A DNA stretch of 64,000 nt from Narthecium ossifragum (GCA_963920575.1 OY986973.1:17160062-17224061), one strand, 5' to 3'; positions 1 to 11,739 are shown, counted from the stretch's first letter. Notes: generated from the letters alone by a model not told the origin. Numbers and translations are program-made.

Positions 1-1
1 T

Positions 2-3000
2 ACTGCTAATGCTATAATTAATTGCAGGAATGGTTTAATGAAGTTAACTTTTGGGAATATGACTTTAGAAATTAATGTTTTTAATGTTGCTAAGCAGCCT
101 GATGAGGATGATGAATGTCAGCAGAATTACCAGATTGATTTGCTCACTGAAGAGGAGTTTGCTACAGCTGAATTTAATTCTATTGAATTAGATTTGGATG
201 AAAATGTTGATGTGGATGGTATGTGTAAAAATTTGGAACATTGTTCTTTTGCAGGTCCATGGAATCCAAAGTTTGAAGAACTGCTAGAAAGAGGACAGCC
301 ACCAACACCATCATCAGTAGAGCCACCCAAACTGGACCTGAAGCCGCTTCCTCAAGGTTTAAAGCATGCCTATCTTGGTCCAGGTGATACATACCCAGTT
401 ATTATTTCTTCAGCATTAACTGCAAAGCATGGTGAGCAATTACTTAGCATTTTAAATGAGCATAAATCAGCTATTAGATGGAGTATAGCAGATTTGAAAG
501 GTATTAGTCCCTTGATATGTTCTCATATGATTAATCTTGAACAAGGGGTTGTACCTCGTAGGGATCCTCAGCGTAGGTTGAACCCTACAATGAAAGAGGT
601 AGTAAAAACCGAAGTGTTGAAATTATTAGATGCAGGGATTATTTACCCTATTGCTGATAGCAAATGGGTGAGTCCTACACAAGTTGTGCCTAAAAAATCT
701 GGTGTCACTGTTGTTGAAAATAAAAGTGGCGACTTTGTCCCCACTAAATTGGTGACAGGATGGCGCATGTGTATAGATTATAGAAAATTGAATGCAGCCA
801 CCCGTAAGGATCACTTTCCATTACCGTTCTTAGACCAGATTTTAGAAAGAGTAGCTGGACATCCTTTTTATTGTTTTCTTGATGGTTATTCTGGATATTA
901 TCAGATTGAGATTGGTTTAGAGGACCAAGAAAAAACTACTTTTACTTGTCCTTTTGGTACTTATGCTTCCCGTAGAATGCCATTTGGATTATGTAATGCT
1001 CCTGCTATTTTCAGCGTTGTTTGATGAGTATGTTTGCTGATATGATCGAGCAATGTATGGAAGTATATATGGATGACTTGAGTGTATTTGGTAATACTTT
1101 TGATGCATGCTTGCAAAACTTAAAGAGAGTCTTGGGCAGGTGTGAGGAGAAGAACCTTGTGCTTAATTAGGAAAAGTGTCACTTCATGATACCCTCGGGC
1201 ATTGTATTGGGCCATATTGTCTCTTCCAAAGGCATTGAGGTAGATCGATCAAAAATCGATCTCATCTCAAAGCTTCCTGTGCCAAAGACTGTTAAAGATG
1301 TTAGATCCTTTCTAGGGCATGTTGGTTTTTACAGGAGATTCATTCAAATTTTTTCTGCTATTGCTCTTCCTTTGTGTAATCTTTTAATAAAGGATACCCG
1401 TTTTGAGTGGAATATTGCTTGTCAAGAGGCTTTTCAAGCCTTGATTGGTAAATTGACTTCCGCACCTATTGTGCAACCACCCGACTGGAGCCTTCCTTTT
1501 GAATTGATGTGTGATTCAAGTGATTTTGCTGTAGGAGCTGTTTTAGGACAGCGAAAAGATGGTAAACCTCATGTTATTCATTATGCTAGCCGAACCTTGA
1601 ATAATGCACAGATGAATTATTCTACCACTAAGAAAGAACTATTGGCTATAGTCTTTGCATTAGACAAGTTTCGTGCTTATTTGATTGTTTCCCCTATCAC
1701 TATTTTCACTGATCATGCCGCGCTTAAGTACCTTCTCACCAAGAAGGATGCTAAAGCGCGCCTAATTCGTTGGATATTAATCTTACAGGAATTTGATATT
1801 TTTATAAAAGATAAAAAGGGTGTGGACAACGTTGTCGCCGATCACCTATCGCGGTTGATGGTGGAAGTAGCGGAAGATGAGCCACCAATCATGGATGACT
1901 TCCCTGATGAGCAACTCTTTTCAGTTGCACGACTGCCCTGGTATGCGCATATTGTAAATTACTTAGCAACAGGTTAGATCCGTTCCTTTTGGAGTGCGCA
2001 GGATAAGCGTAGATTTTTTGTTGAGGTAAAGAAATTTTATTGGGATGATCCTTGTCTATTTAAGTATTGTCCTGACCAGATTATGCGTCGTTGTGTCCCA
2101 GATTATGAAATAGAAAGCATCATTACATTCTGTCACTCTCATGCATGTGGAGGCCATTTTTCGATGAAAAATATTGCTGCTAAAATTCTTCAGTGTGGTT
2201 TTTACTGGCCTACCATGTTTCGTGATGTTAACATTTTCTGCAAATCCTGTGATAGATGTCTAACGTTAGGAGCTTTATCTAGAAGACATATGATGCCTTT
2301 GAACCCCATTCAAGCTGTAGAGATTTTTGATTGTTGGGGTATAGACTTTATGGGACACTTTACTTCTTCTTTTGGCTATTTATATATATTGTTAGCTGTG
2401 GAATACGTTTCTAAGTGGGTGAAGGCTATTGCATGTAGGAATAACGATCATTCCACTGTCATCAAGTTTCTTAAAGAGCATATTTTATTCCGGTTTGGTA
2501 CTCCCAGAGTTATTATTCGTGACTAGGGATCACACTTTTGTAATCGCTCCTTTGAGGCTTTGATGCGCAGGTATGGAGTCACACATAAGATTTCCACTGC
2601 TTATCATCCACAGACGAATGGCCAAGCTGAACTAGCCAATAGGGAGATCAAGCAAATCTTAGAGAAGACAGTGAGCCCCAACCGAAAGGACTATTCCTTG
2701 AGGCTATCAGATGCGTTGTGGGCATATCGCACTGCCTACAAGACTACCCTGGGGATATCGCCATTTCGCCTTGTTTATGGAAAACCATGCCATCTTCCAG
2801 TCGAATTAGAACATAAGGCCTATTGGGCCATTAAGTCACTAAATTTTACTTTGGATGCTGCAGGTCAGGAACGGAAACTCCAGCTGTCTAAATTTTACTT
2901 TGGATGATGCTTATGAGAGTTCTAGGATCTTCAAGGCAAAGACAAAGGCCTACCATGACAAGAAGATCTTGCGGAAGACGTTTCAAGTAGGACAGCAAGC

Positions 3001-3226
3001 TTATCTGTATGACGCACGACTGCATCTTCATCCTGGGAAGCTGAGATCACGCTGGACAGGCCCCTTCACCATTATCAGAATATTTGAGAATGGGGATGTG
3101 GAAGTTGAAGACCCAAAGGATGGGAGGCTGTTTACGGTTAATGGACAGCGCTTGAAACAGATTCCAGAGAGAGCGGACCCTGAGGAGCACACCGTTTCTC
3201 TCGTAGGCCCTGTCTACGAGGGATGA
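2..3226 (+). pseudogene. pol: Decayed Athila gag-pol: protease end, RT, RNase H, integrase
   Basis: This is the polyprotein that would copy and integrate the element. It starts at the protease C-terminus (ATANAIINCRNG-like), followed by an acidic linker of about 100 residues, RT with CIDYRKLN and PFGLCNAP and the catalytic YMDD at 1066-1077, RNase H (TDHAALKYLL, VADHLSR), an integrase with H-C-C zinc residues around 2130-2260 and a GIDFMG core, and the C-terminal half of integrase ending in GPVYEG. It is broken by a frameshift near 1010 just before YMDD, by TAG codons at 1168-1170, 1975-1977 and 2524-2526, and by a duplicated 17-bp patch near 2885-2903 that shifts the frame. The element cannot make its own enzymes. 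Confidence 0.92.
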
Positions 3227-3498
3227 TCTTTCTCCTATCTATCATTTCCCTTTTTGATTAGGTTAGGTTGTTTTAGTTTGTTTGCTTTCATTCTCATTTG
3301 CTTTTGTTTGCTAGTTTATGTGTTTAGGATGCTTGGACTTCCGTCTTCCTTGCTTGTGAAATTCAGCCACAATGGAGCCCTGTGCAAGATTTCAGATATT
3401 CTGTCAGGTGGCCTCGCTCTTATTTCGATTTCCTATTTTTATTTATGCTATATATGAAAATTCAGCCAACACGCTTCTGCTTATTTACATGATTAGCA

Positions 3499-3516
3499 CA
3501 CATTGAGGACAATGTG
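3499..3516 (+). repeat. Perfect hairpin CACATTG-AGGA-CAATGTG after pol
   Basis: Two 7-bp arms are exact reverse complements around an AGGA loop, followed within 20 bases by a G-run. I recognise this phrase as common after pol in Athila-type elements. Its role is not known to me. Confidence 0.75.
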
Positions 3517-3868
3517 AATTAGGTTGGGGGGTGTAGGCATACATGATCTCATGCATGCTACCTTATTGAGTTTAATAGTGTTGAATTCAGTATATTACTA
3601 GAAATTATACATGAGCTGAAATTTTTATGCTTATTATATATGTTGCTTTCATATGGATTGGCCTATACATTGATTGCATGCGTGATAACCTGAAGGTAGA
3701 ACATCATGTGATTCACACACAAACACTTTATGTGCAGTGGCGATTATACTCACCAGAGGAATGAGCATGCTATTGTCAATCAAGACCATGATTTCAACAT
3801 TAGCTAGTGTTGAGTATTGCATGCAGAGAAAAAAAAAAAACTGGAGCTTGTTCAAGCTGTGCCTAAAC

Positions 3869-4035
3869 AACTATTAAGTGATCTACTGAGTAACCGGGTG
3901 TTCTTGCCTCGGGAAGCAGGGAGCTCGCGTAAAAAGGTAGAGCCACTTATAGCTATAAAAAAAAACTATTAAGTGTTTTGCTAAGTAACCGGGTCTCTGC
4001 GCCTCAAGAAGCGGAGAGTGTTCGCGTAAAAAGGC
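3869..4035 (+). repeat. Two-copy direct repeat, about 95-bp period
   Basis: Copies at 3869-3939 and 3964-4035 share AACTATTAAGTG, TAACCGGGT and CGCGTAAAAAGG and differ at scattered positions. The repeat is part of the non-coding tail of the Athila element. Confidence 0.75.
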
Positions 4036-4790
4036 AAAGTGTCTGATAGTTGAAAAGAATAAAAGAGAAAGAAAGAGCATGCTGTACTTAAAGTGCGAGG
4101 GTTGGATGATTGGTCATGAAGATAAGTAGTTTGTTTGGACTAATGGTGGGTAGAAGTTGCTTCTGCACGTAACATTTATTTGTCACGTCACATGTGTTCT
4201 TCTGGATGGTGATTAGCATGCTTGATGTGTAGAAGTTGATTTCATGTGTTGGTAGTATGTGTATGAGTATAAGAAGTTTTCATGCTCTATACTGTATAAA
4301 ACACTATTGACTTGATAAGATAGAATTTTTATCATGCATGTCTACATCGTTAAACCGTTAATGTGCTTAATTATATTTTATACGCTTTGAATTGCTAGAG
4401 ACTAGCAATAAACTAATTGGGGTGTGTGATGAGTGCATTAAAGTGCACTCTGAACAACCTTAAAACCATCTCAATTGCTATATCTTTACCCTTAATCAAC
4501 TTCTTTAGCACTACTTTTATACTTTTTTGTGCTTCACATAGTTGTTTGGAAAATGCAGGAAATTGGGGCTAAAAGAAGCTGAAAAGAGTATATGGATCAA
4601 CTTCAAAAATTAAACTGTACCTGCTCATGAAGAACCAGATGATATGCCATATATGGTTGGAAAGCTCTTGAAGTCTAAATTCTGGAGAATTTTACGGTTC
4701 ATGATTCTGAGTTTCCTAGAGGAAGTTACGGCACTTTTAGTACCGATGGCGCAGTCTGAATGGCAGAATAGTAAATACGCTGGGAAGTCC

Positions 4791-5122
4791 GATCGATCTG
4801 ACATCTAGAGTCCGATCGATCCGACTATGCAGAATCGTGACAGAGAGTATACTTTTTAGCTGTACACAGTCCGATCGATCCCTCTATCCATCCCACTGAG
4901 TCCGATCGATCCGACACCTAAAGTCCGATCGGTCGGACTTGGGAATTAAAGCCTGATGGAACGTATGCTTCCTAGAGAAACACAGTTCGATCTATCCATC
5001 TATCTATCATATTGTTCGATCGATCCGACACCTATAGTCCGATCGATCGGACTCGGGAATAGCCAGAGACGGAGGATTTTTACGTAACCGATCGATCCGA
5101 CACCCATAGTCCGATAGATCGG
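4791..5122 (+). repeat. GATCGATC palindrome array in Athila U3
   Basis: Roughly nine copies or close variants of a unit with core GATCGATC lie about 20 to 110 bp apart, for example at 4791, 4814, 4873, 4904 and 5041. Most carry the extended arms GTCCGATCGATCGGAC, a 16-bp perfect palindrome, in whole or in half. Mutated copies (GATCGGTC, GATAGATC) are mixed in. Confidence 0.9.
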
Positions 5123-5184
5123 ACTCTTCCAGTGAAGAAAATCAACGGTTTAGATCTAATCCGTGATTGGAGAGACTTTGGGGC

Positions 5185-5192
5185 TATAAATA
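5185..5192 (+). promoter_or_regulatory. TATA box of Athila LTR
   Basis: TATAAATA lies in the context GGGGCTATAAATAGG, about 60 bp downstream of the palindrome array. The solo copy carries the same box at 46155-46162. Confidence 0.8.
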
Positions 5193-6156
5193 GGAAACTT
5201 AGGGTTAATCAAAGGAGTTCTTGGACGTTTTTGGAGGCTCTTTTCTGGACGTTTCCCAAAGGAAAAAGATGAAGGAATCTCCATCCATGGCCGAGTAATC
5301 CGCGGGCATGGCGGACGAATGATCTAGCGAGGACTAGGGTTTCTTCTCCAACGATGGTTCATAGTTTTAATCTTTATTATTAAACTCTTTTTTATGTATT
5401 GGATCTTCAAAGATTATTTTCATATTATAAATTTCTATGTGGATGATTAATATTATGAATCCAGTCATGCTTCTTTCATGATCTTATAATCCCATAGTCT
5501 TCTCTTTTGATTCTCCTACCGCGTCTCACGAGACCTTTGCTATGCATTGCCCGTAGTGACAACTGGTATTGTGTATTCTTAGGGATCTTGTAAGGCAAGG
5601 TTGGGGCTCTATCCCGAGGAATCTTTGCTATGCATTGCCGATTGTGAGAGTTGGTATTGTGTATTCTTAGAGATTCGGTTAGATAGAGTTAGGGCTTTGT
5701 CCCGATGAACTTTTGCTGCGCGTTGCCTGTAGTGACAGCCGATATCGTGTATTCTTAGGTTTGGTTGGATGAAGTTAGAACTATAAAAGGAAGAACTAAT
5801 CGTAGGAGGAGACATTTATATATTTTGTTAGCTTTATAGTTCCATATCTTCCGGTTAAGGTGATTGGGATGTGAATCCCTTAACTGAGTATCATATGAAC
5901 CATTGAGAAGAGAAGAACCTAAGTCCGAGTGAAGTGATTCCTGAAGCCTAGCCTTATCAAAATCCTGATATCTTTAGTTAACCTTACATTATAATTAATC
6001 CTTTGATCTAATTTAGTTTAGTTAGCTCTCTTGATTGTCTTCAACATATTATTATCTGTGTTTCTGGATATTTCTTGCTTGTCTCTTTGTGGGTTCGACC
6101 TCTCTTATGCTGTGCTGCACCGCGACCGCTGTGCGTGACACATTTGAGCGACATCA

Positions 6157-8393
6157 GTGGTGTTCTCATCTAAGCAAGCTTCCTCATAATATGTACCTTT
6201 CCCAGATTATCTGACTCGTCAAACTGTATTGCGATCTCCTCGAACTGATTTGTGAGCTTTAGCCAGGGGGTGTAGTCAGCTAGTGTATATGAAAGGTTAA
6301 GCTTCCTCCAGTGTGGATATTTGCATGACAATGGAATAGCCCGACCCTCTTGCTTATACCCTGCAATCTCATGTGCACAAGGTAAGCCGTGGGTTTGATG
6401 GATCTGACAGCCAAAAGTGGCCTCATCTAGTCCAATACAATTTGCCTGCTCTACCTTGGTATGGATAATGGAGAGTGCATGTTTCGATATGAAACCCCAG
6501 CATTCCTTAAAAACGGCTTGCTTGAGTTTATGTTGTACAATGTACTTACTCTTCTCAAAAGAAGCAACTATCTTAGTGTGCTTCCACTGAAGCAATGAAT
6601 GGATCATGGCCTAAGATGCGTCAAAACTATAATTGGATGTACCAAGATGTTGCTTTAGCTGTGCATGTGCGCTCTCCACCCTGTTTGTTGTTGTGTTTTC
6701 AAAATCCATGTACTTATTAGTCCATGCACTAACAAACTGTTCCCTATACACATCCAACCAACTGTCTTTCACATAATTCATGGCACTTGGGTATCCAAAG
6801 AAAGTGTGTTCCATGAATTGCAGGTTTCAGGCATAATCCTCAAGAGTAGTAGAGCCAACTACAAGTTCTCATGATAACATGAATAGCTTTCACTTCTCTG
6901 GTGATTCAAAATTCTTTTTGCACTTGGTAGCAATATTAGTATGAATATGCCACCTGCACAACATGTGGTTTGCAGCTAGAAATGCATGGTGCATGACATT
7001 CACTAGTCTTAACTCTCTATCAGTCAAGATAACATGAGGCTGCATACACCCATCCATAAGTAACTTCAATTTATCCAATGCACATACATAACTGGCCTCT
7101 ATCTCGAAATGAAGATACGTGAAAGCCATGTGAATGACATATTCGTCAATGTAACCCCAATTATTTGCAAAAGTGGGACACGGTCTTTATTTGTTTTATA
7201 GGTATAATCCCTTATTAGAATCTCTGGAAAGGCACACAATAGCTCCACTGAAGATGGATGAGCCCAAAATATGCTCTGGACACAGATTGTGGAATCATCA
7301 CTCTTATGCTACTCCACATAACCATTCTCATTCAGATAGGCTAAGATAGACTACATCTTTGGCCTACCATCCTTCTCTATAACTCTATGCTTTTGTAGTG
7401 CATTGTATATGGTTTTTATAGTCGAGACATTGTCTTCGTTCCTATTCTTGATAGTGGTTAGGATCTCTATTGGCCTCACTAAATTCATTGACATATCAAT
7501 CAAAATCATTTCCTCCTCCGAAGATAATCTCTCGGCATATGAGTGGCTCACGAGAGTCTCTGCAACCAGGTGATTGTGCACCAAACACACTACCGTCAAC
7601 ATCCATTCTTCATCTCCAGAATGCTTCAAGCCCTGAAGTCTGAATGGACAATTACATTTCTTCGTTCCACTATCCGGCCTCTTCCTCTCATGGGGTTTCA
7701 GCTTGCTATTATCAGCCCTCTTCTTCTCCTTATATTTCGTCGAGCTTCTTTCGCATGCTAATGTGAGCCTTGGCTTTCGGTCGCATGCCCCACCATCTGA
7801 ATGTTTTATAACAACTACAAGCCCATTATGTCGACCCACTTATTGTGCCCACTGGATAAGAATCGTTCAATTATAAAAAAAAATGTAGATAAAGACAAGG
7901 GTAATTAACATCCATGAAAATTTAAACAAAAAATATAATCATCTAATCAATTCTAATATACACACCGTAGTAGTAGTAAATTACGACGTAAAGTCCATGA
8001 CAATGGTATTTCCTACAGTACTATTGGCGGTAGAAGTCTGGAACAATAACAAAGTATAATTGTTAATTTAATTTTAAAAGATAATTCTGTTCAATAATTA
8101 TATGTTCGGCTTAAGAAACAGTTCAAATAACTTATGTATGGTACATAGAAACCATTGTAGGTTTGTAGATTCAAATGTACATTAAAAAAAAGGTATGTCC
8201 AGTATATAGAAACCGTTCATACTATGTATGTTAGGTTGGTTCCGATCGAAGCATACGTTCGGTGCATTCGCACAAAAGCAGGTATGTAGGTTTAGTCCCA
8301 TTGAACCGAACCGAACCAAGGTTTAGGGTAAGAGAGCGACGAGAAATGGTACCTTCGCGTCATCTTCATCTTCATCACTGTCGTCTTACTAAG
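6157..8393 (-). mobile_element. MULE (FAR1-type) remnant
   Basis: A Mutator-like element remnant lies on the minus strand between the Athila 3' LTR and a solo LTR. It encodes the usual FAR1 DNA-binding, MULE transposase and SWIM segments (6170-7839). 7840-8393 is AT-rich upstream DNA with no gene; it contains a short CCGAACCGAACC stretch near 8308. Terminal inverted repeats were not found. The right part may continue past the solo LTR, because removing that LTR and one CTAAG copy rejoins the flank at 9966. Confidence 0.75.
6170..7839 (-). pseudogene. MULE transposase pseudogene (FAR1 / SWIM)
   Basis: In minus-strand order the gene shows a FAR1-like DNA-binding region (7839-7351; CERSSTKYK followed by KKCNCPFRLQG with paired cysteines), a MULE transposase domain (7129-6890; VILTDRELRLVN with the acidic catalytic stretch, then CRWHIHTNIATKCKK) and a C-terminal SWIM zinc finger (6607-6170; CQIH...HGLPCAHE). 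Between 7350 and 7130 all frames contain stops, and there are frame changes at about 6890 and 6610. Such proteins are transposases or domesticated FHY3/FAR1-type regulators. Here the broken frame and the transposon surroundings argue for a dead transposase. The Athila insertion removed what followed the SWIM finger. Confidence 0.88.
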
Positions 8394-9475
8394 TGACGCG
8401 CCTTGAAATGTGTCGTTAAGTATATCAAAGGTGGACAAAACAAATTACCGAACTACTAATTACCTACAACGTAGTTAATGGGAATACGGGTCAAGTCCTC
8501 AAGGAATTGGATGGTCGAATTAGGAAATGTGATATAATTTTTATAATAGTTGGAAACAATATGGTTGATTCTTTGGTTATTCTAACTAAAGTAATCTAAA
8601 AGCAATTAAGGTTAAGATTTATCGAGATATAAATCCTAGGGAATTCCAATCCGAATTAGGGTTTAAATATTTTCTCTATGAATCAAGATGAATGACACTC
8701 AAGGAGATGGTCTAAATTGGAGATCAACAAGCGTAGGATTAGTATCGCTAGTCGCTAATGAGATGTCGGGTTAGGATCATCTCATCGACGAATTACAAGG
8801 TTAAGATCCATGATCGAGGCTTTAATTCGATCATAACTCAACAATTGTCGGGTGAAGGTCATATTGTTGGCAATTAATCAAGGTTTTGTATGAATAATGT
8901 ATTGGGTTGAGATGGGTTTAATATCTCACTCCAACCCACCATCGAAGACATGAATTGTAAATAAGATAATGATGACTTGGGGTGGTTCTAGCACCTCAAG
9001 ATCCTATCCTAAGAACAATGATCCCTCCAAGATAGATGGCCATGGTTCTAGCATGACCTAGTCTTTGAGGAATTAAGTCAACTACCTATCAAGCATACAC
9101 TATCTATACAATCACATACAAGAAGAGGTAATCAAACCATTAAACAATGGATTTCATTAAAGAAGTATGGAATTAAATGTGAATTCATACAAAAACCATC
9201 TCAAAGAGTCATTACATCAAGAAACAAAAGAGAAATCTAAGAAATAAACCCTAAGACATCAAGGAATTTCCAAGGAGAAGGGGTTTAGCTACTCATCGTA
9301 GGTAGGAGATCCATGGAAGAGGAGGCTTGACCCATTTTCTCCATCAAAATTCACCTTTGGAGCCCTAAATCCTTAAGAATTAGAGGAGAAATCCCAAGAA
9401 CTAAAGAAGGGGAGAAGGTTAAAGAAGAGCTGGAGAAAGGAGGGAAAAAGATCCAAAAATAAGAGCCAAAACCCC

Positions 9476-9483
9476 TATTTATA
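9476..9483 (-). promoter_or_regulatory. TATA box of solo LTR
   Basis: TATAAATA on the minus strand in the context GGCCTATAAATAGGGG. The GGACGGTTCAGATTTAATC block (9505-9524) and the palindrome array lie immediately upstream. Confidence 0.75.
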
Positions 9484-9539
9484 GGCCTTTGGTCGTGGAC
9501 CATCAGATTAAATCTGAACCGTCCGTTTCTACCCGTCAG

Positions 9540-9840
9540 CCGGTTTGGATCGATCCAAGATGTAAATAATTGAGTTTCTAACGGCTTGGATCGATCCACT
9601 GTGAGTTTGTATCGATCCAATGTGTAACATAGAGTCATGGCTCCCTGGAAGGGGTTTTGGATCGATCCAAAGACTGGGTTGGATCGATCCGGAATAGGTC
9701 TGGATCAATAAATAATTTTGAAATCAATCCAAATATTCTGAATCGATCCGAACTGGGTCTGGATCAATCCAAACTGGGTCTCGATCAATCCGAATATGAC
9801 AGATTTTGTGCAATTTATGTCATTTAAGCCCAGAATCGAT
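9540..9840 (-). repeat. GATCGATC palindrome array, TTGGATCGATCCAA form
   Basis: About nine copies or degenerate copies occur here, several as the 14-bp palindrome TTGGATCGATCCAA (near 9546, 9590 and 9657). Others decayed to AATCGATCC or GATCAATCC, as expected for an old insertion. The array lies 60 bp or more upstream of the LTR TATA box. Confidence 0.85.
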
Positions 9841-9965
9841 GCAACTATCTTTGAAAGCTCTTGTACCTGAAACCATATGAAAAAATATTAGAAATGCATT
9901 GCTTGAGAGTTAACAAAGCCAAGTTAAATGGGTGAATTATGCATATTTGGTGACTCATCACTAAG

Positions 9966-10166
9966 AGAGACCAACCGCTTCATCCTCATCATATACCATG
10001 GTGGAGGAGTTAGGAGATAATGTGCTTGAGGTTTAGGGTCACGATGTGGAGATCCAGAGCTAAGCTAAGGTAAGGTAGACGACGGTGAGAAGGGTAAGGG
10101 TATTTGAGTCAGAGAGTTGAAGGATATATTGGGTATTAAATAAAATAATTTTATGGGGTGCATTTA
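9966..10166. other. Flank between solo LTR and MITE
   Basis: About 200 bp that was contiguous with 8393 before the solo LTR inserted. It is GAG/GGT-rich and could be upstream sequence of the MULE remnant. I see no gene. Confidence 0.4.
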
Positions 10167-11333
10167 GGGCATGTTTGGTTGTTTGAATCAGGGTGCATCA
10201 CACGAGCACCCTGAGCGGACGATCCCTTGTTTGGTTGACCCATGCATGAGATGAAGCATGCACCATATGATGCATCTTGAGGTTAAAATGGTGCATCGTA
10301 TGAAACTGTCAAAAATGGTCGTTTCACGTGATGCATCCATGTGCGGTGTATCTCCTGTACACCCCATAATATATTAAAATATATTCAATAAAGTTATGTA
10401 AACATTAAACTCATGTGAACATTATTTTATTCTCAATAAAGTCTTTATATTATTTTAATTTTAATAATATATATATATAATTCATATAATGTTCACGTTA
10501 AAATAATATAATGATATATATATATATTATTCATATAATGATCACATAATGATGCAATAAAGTTAAATTTTAATATGTATACATTAAAATTTTAATATAT
10601 ATATATATTATATGATATTTTAATATTATATATATTAAAATTTAACTTTATTGCATCATTATGTGAACATTATATGAATAATAAATATATTTATATAATC
10701 AGAGTGCATCAGCTAATCCAAAAGACAACCAAACAAGTGCATCTACTGCCTGATGCATGCACCACCCAATGTATGCATCCTACGATCCCATGCATCATGT
10801 GGCGTAGGGTAAACGTGGACCTCTCAATGGGAGAGACAACCAAACTCTCTATGGGAGAGATAACCAGATTTCTATAGAGAAAGAAATCAAAAACCTTATT
10901 TTTATTTCATCATCAAAACTGACCCTTTACAAACCCTAAGGCTTCCTTTTATAGGATTAAGGAAAGACCTGACCAACTCAAACATGGACTCAAACCCTAA
11001 TCCAAGTATTAACCCGGAATTCAATAATAAAAGAAATCCTACTCAAAAATAGGAAATTTGCCAAAAATAGAAACCGATAAAACTGCCTAAAAAGGAAAGT
11101 TTTCACTAAAACTGAGATTTCGGACCGAAGGAAAAAGAATTTGACGATTTGACAAGCAGTCATGGAGAGATCGAAGATCTCCGATGATAAATGATGGGCT
11201 CGTCGAGCCGGTCGTTTCGACTGATCGCACGCCCCGATCGAACACCCGGATCGAAAGTTACGCCCGTTCGACGGTCGGAGTCGCCTGGGTTTTGTTCTGC
11301 ATCAGCATGTGATTCTACCAACCAAACGCTGTC
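10167..11333. mobile_element. Harbinger/Tourist-like non-autonomous element with hairpin
   Basis: The left end (GGGCATGTTTGGTTG) and the inverted right end (GACAGCGTTTGGTTGG) match the imperfect GGG..TGTTTGGTT terminal repeat seen in PIF/Harbinger MITEs. TTA lies directly outside both ends (10164-10166 and 11334-11336), which fits this superfamily. The centre is very AT-rich with a near-perfect 51-bp inverted repeat. The part from about 10840 to 11290 has a different look (GAAACCCTAAGGCTTCC, CGATCG-rich) and may be a secondary insertion or an LTR fragment. There is no coding capacity. Confidence 0.65.
10526..10682. repeat. 51-bp inverted repeat (hairpin)
   Basis: The arms at 10526-10576 and 10632-10682 are reverse complements with a single mismatch, separated by 55 bp of TA-rich sequence. 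If transcribed they would fold into a long, nearly perfect hairpin. Confidence 0.85.
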
Positions 11334-11739
11334 TTAGTAAAATATTATGTGTATTTAGAATTGCCCTATAATCTAGGGAGCATGAAAACTCGGCCATCTA
11401 ACCCATTTTTTCGGCTTTGGGACAAATAACTTTTCCCGAGCCGGGCATGACACACTTGTCTACTGCAATTAATATTACATACCAAATAATTTTTCAACTG
11501 TTACCTCATATTAAGAAAGCGCAGTTTACAACCCTCGATCTCAGCACGCCCAACACACGCCCCAACTAACCTTAAAACAAAGATTTGCATTATAACCAGA
11601 GATGAAAAGTGGCTACGAATTACGTGCGATGAAAGACAAATACATCATCATGGATCCTCTCCATGTGGAACGAAGATTATTAGCATCATGCATGCACGTA
11701 CGCATGAGTTGGAGCTTAGATCTCTTTAATTAATTTCGA
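11334..11739 (-). other. 3' flank of ZIP pseudogene
   Basis: AT-rich sequence directly downstream of the ZIP stop codon, probably the former 3' untranslated region and flank. I see no other gene in it. Confidence 0.4.

Larger units (their letters stand above)
3227..4426 (+). other. Athila post-pol tail, no supported gene
   Basis: No coding sequence with family support lies here; the short open frames are low-complexity. The tail holds a perfect 7-bp-stem hairpin at 3499-3516, followed by a G-run. It also holds a roughly 70-bp unit present twice (3869-3939 and 3964-4035), recognisable by AACCGGGT...CGCGTAAAAAGG. It ends in a weak purine tract at 4416-4426 that is likely the plus-strand primer. 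An env-like reading frame, which some Athila elements have at this place, is not seen. Confidence 0.7.
1..6156 (+). mobile_element. Athila-type Ty3/gypsy element, 5' part outside window
   Basis: The window opens inside the protease of a Ty3/gypsy element on the plus strand. Decayed RT, RNase H and integrase follow, then a 1.2-kb non-coding tail and a complete 3' LTR at 4427-6156. The phrase GIVLGH...KGIEVD after the YMDD box and the tail motif ATTGAGGACAATG followed by a G-run are typical of the Athila lineage. The LTR ends were fixed by comparison with an independent solo LTR of the same family at 45003-46733. The element sits in a MULE, whose coding sequence begins immediately to the right. 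The matching left duplication of GTGGT (6157-6161) would lie outside the window. Confidence 0.9.
4427..6156 (+). repeat. Athila 3' LTR (complete, about 1.73 kb)
   Basis: The LTR runs from TGATGAGTGC to GAGCGACATCA, giving canonical TG...CA ends. The ends are defined because the solo LTR at 45003-46733 has the same terminal sequences in reverse orientation and is flanked by a perfect CACAT duplication. U3 holds a palindrome array (4791-5122), a CAACGG/AGATCTAATCC block (5142-5162) and a TATA box at 5185-5192, so the transcript should begin near 5215. The downstream portion is AT-rich and non-coding. Confidence 0.92.
8394..9960 (-). mobile_element. Solo LTR, Athila-related family, reverse orientation
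   Basis: On the minus strand this runs TGATGAGTCACC...GGCGCGTCA, with TG...CA ends and perfect 5-bp duplications CTAAG at 8389-8393 and 9961-9965. There is no coding content; the 9351-9638 open frame is not supported. Its beginning and end align by eye with the LTR that starts at 54471 (shared CACAAAT/CACCC, TTAA.TTGGC.TTGTTA at the start and GACAC...CA at the end), so the two are related families. It holds a TATA box at 9476-9483 and a GATCGATC array just upstream of it. It was probably formed by recombination between the two LTRs of a full element. Confidence 0.93.

Noticed and set aside
6131..6140. LTR end at GCGTGACA
   Set aside because: Sequence shared with the solo LTR continues to GAGCGACATCA, and only the longer end gives a perfect duplication at the solo copy.
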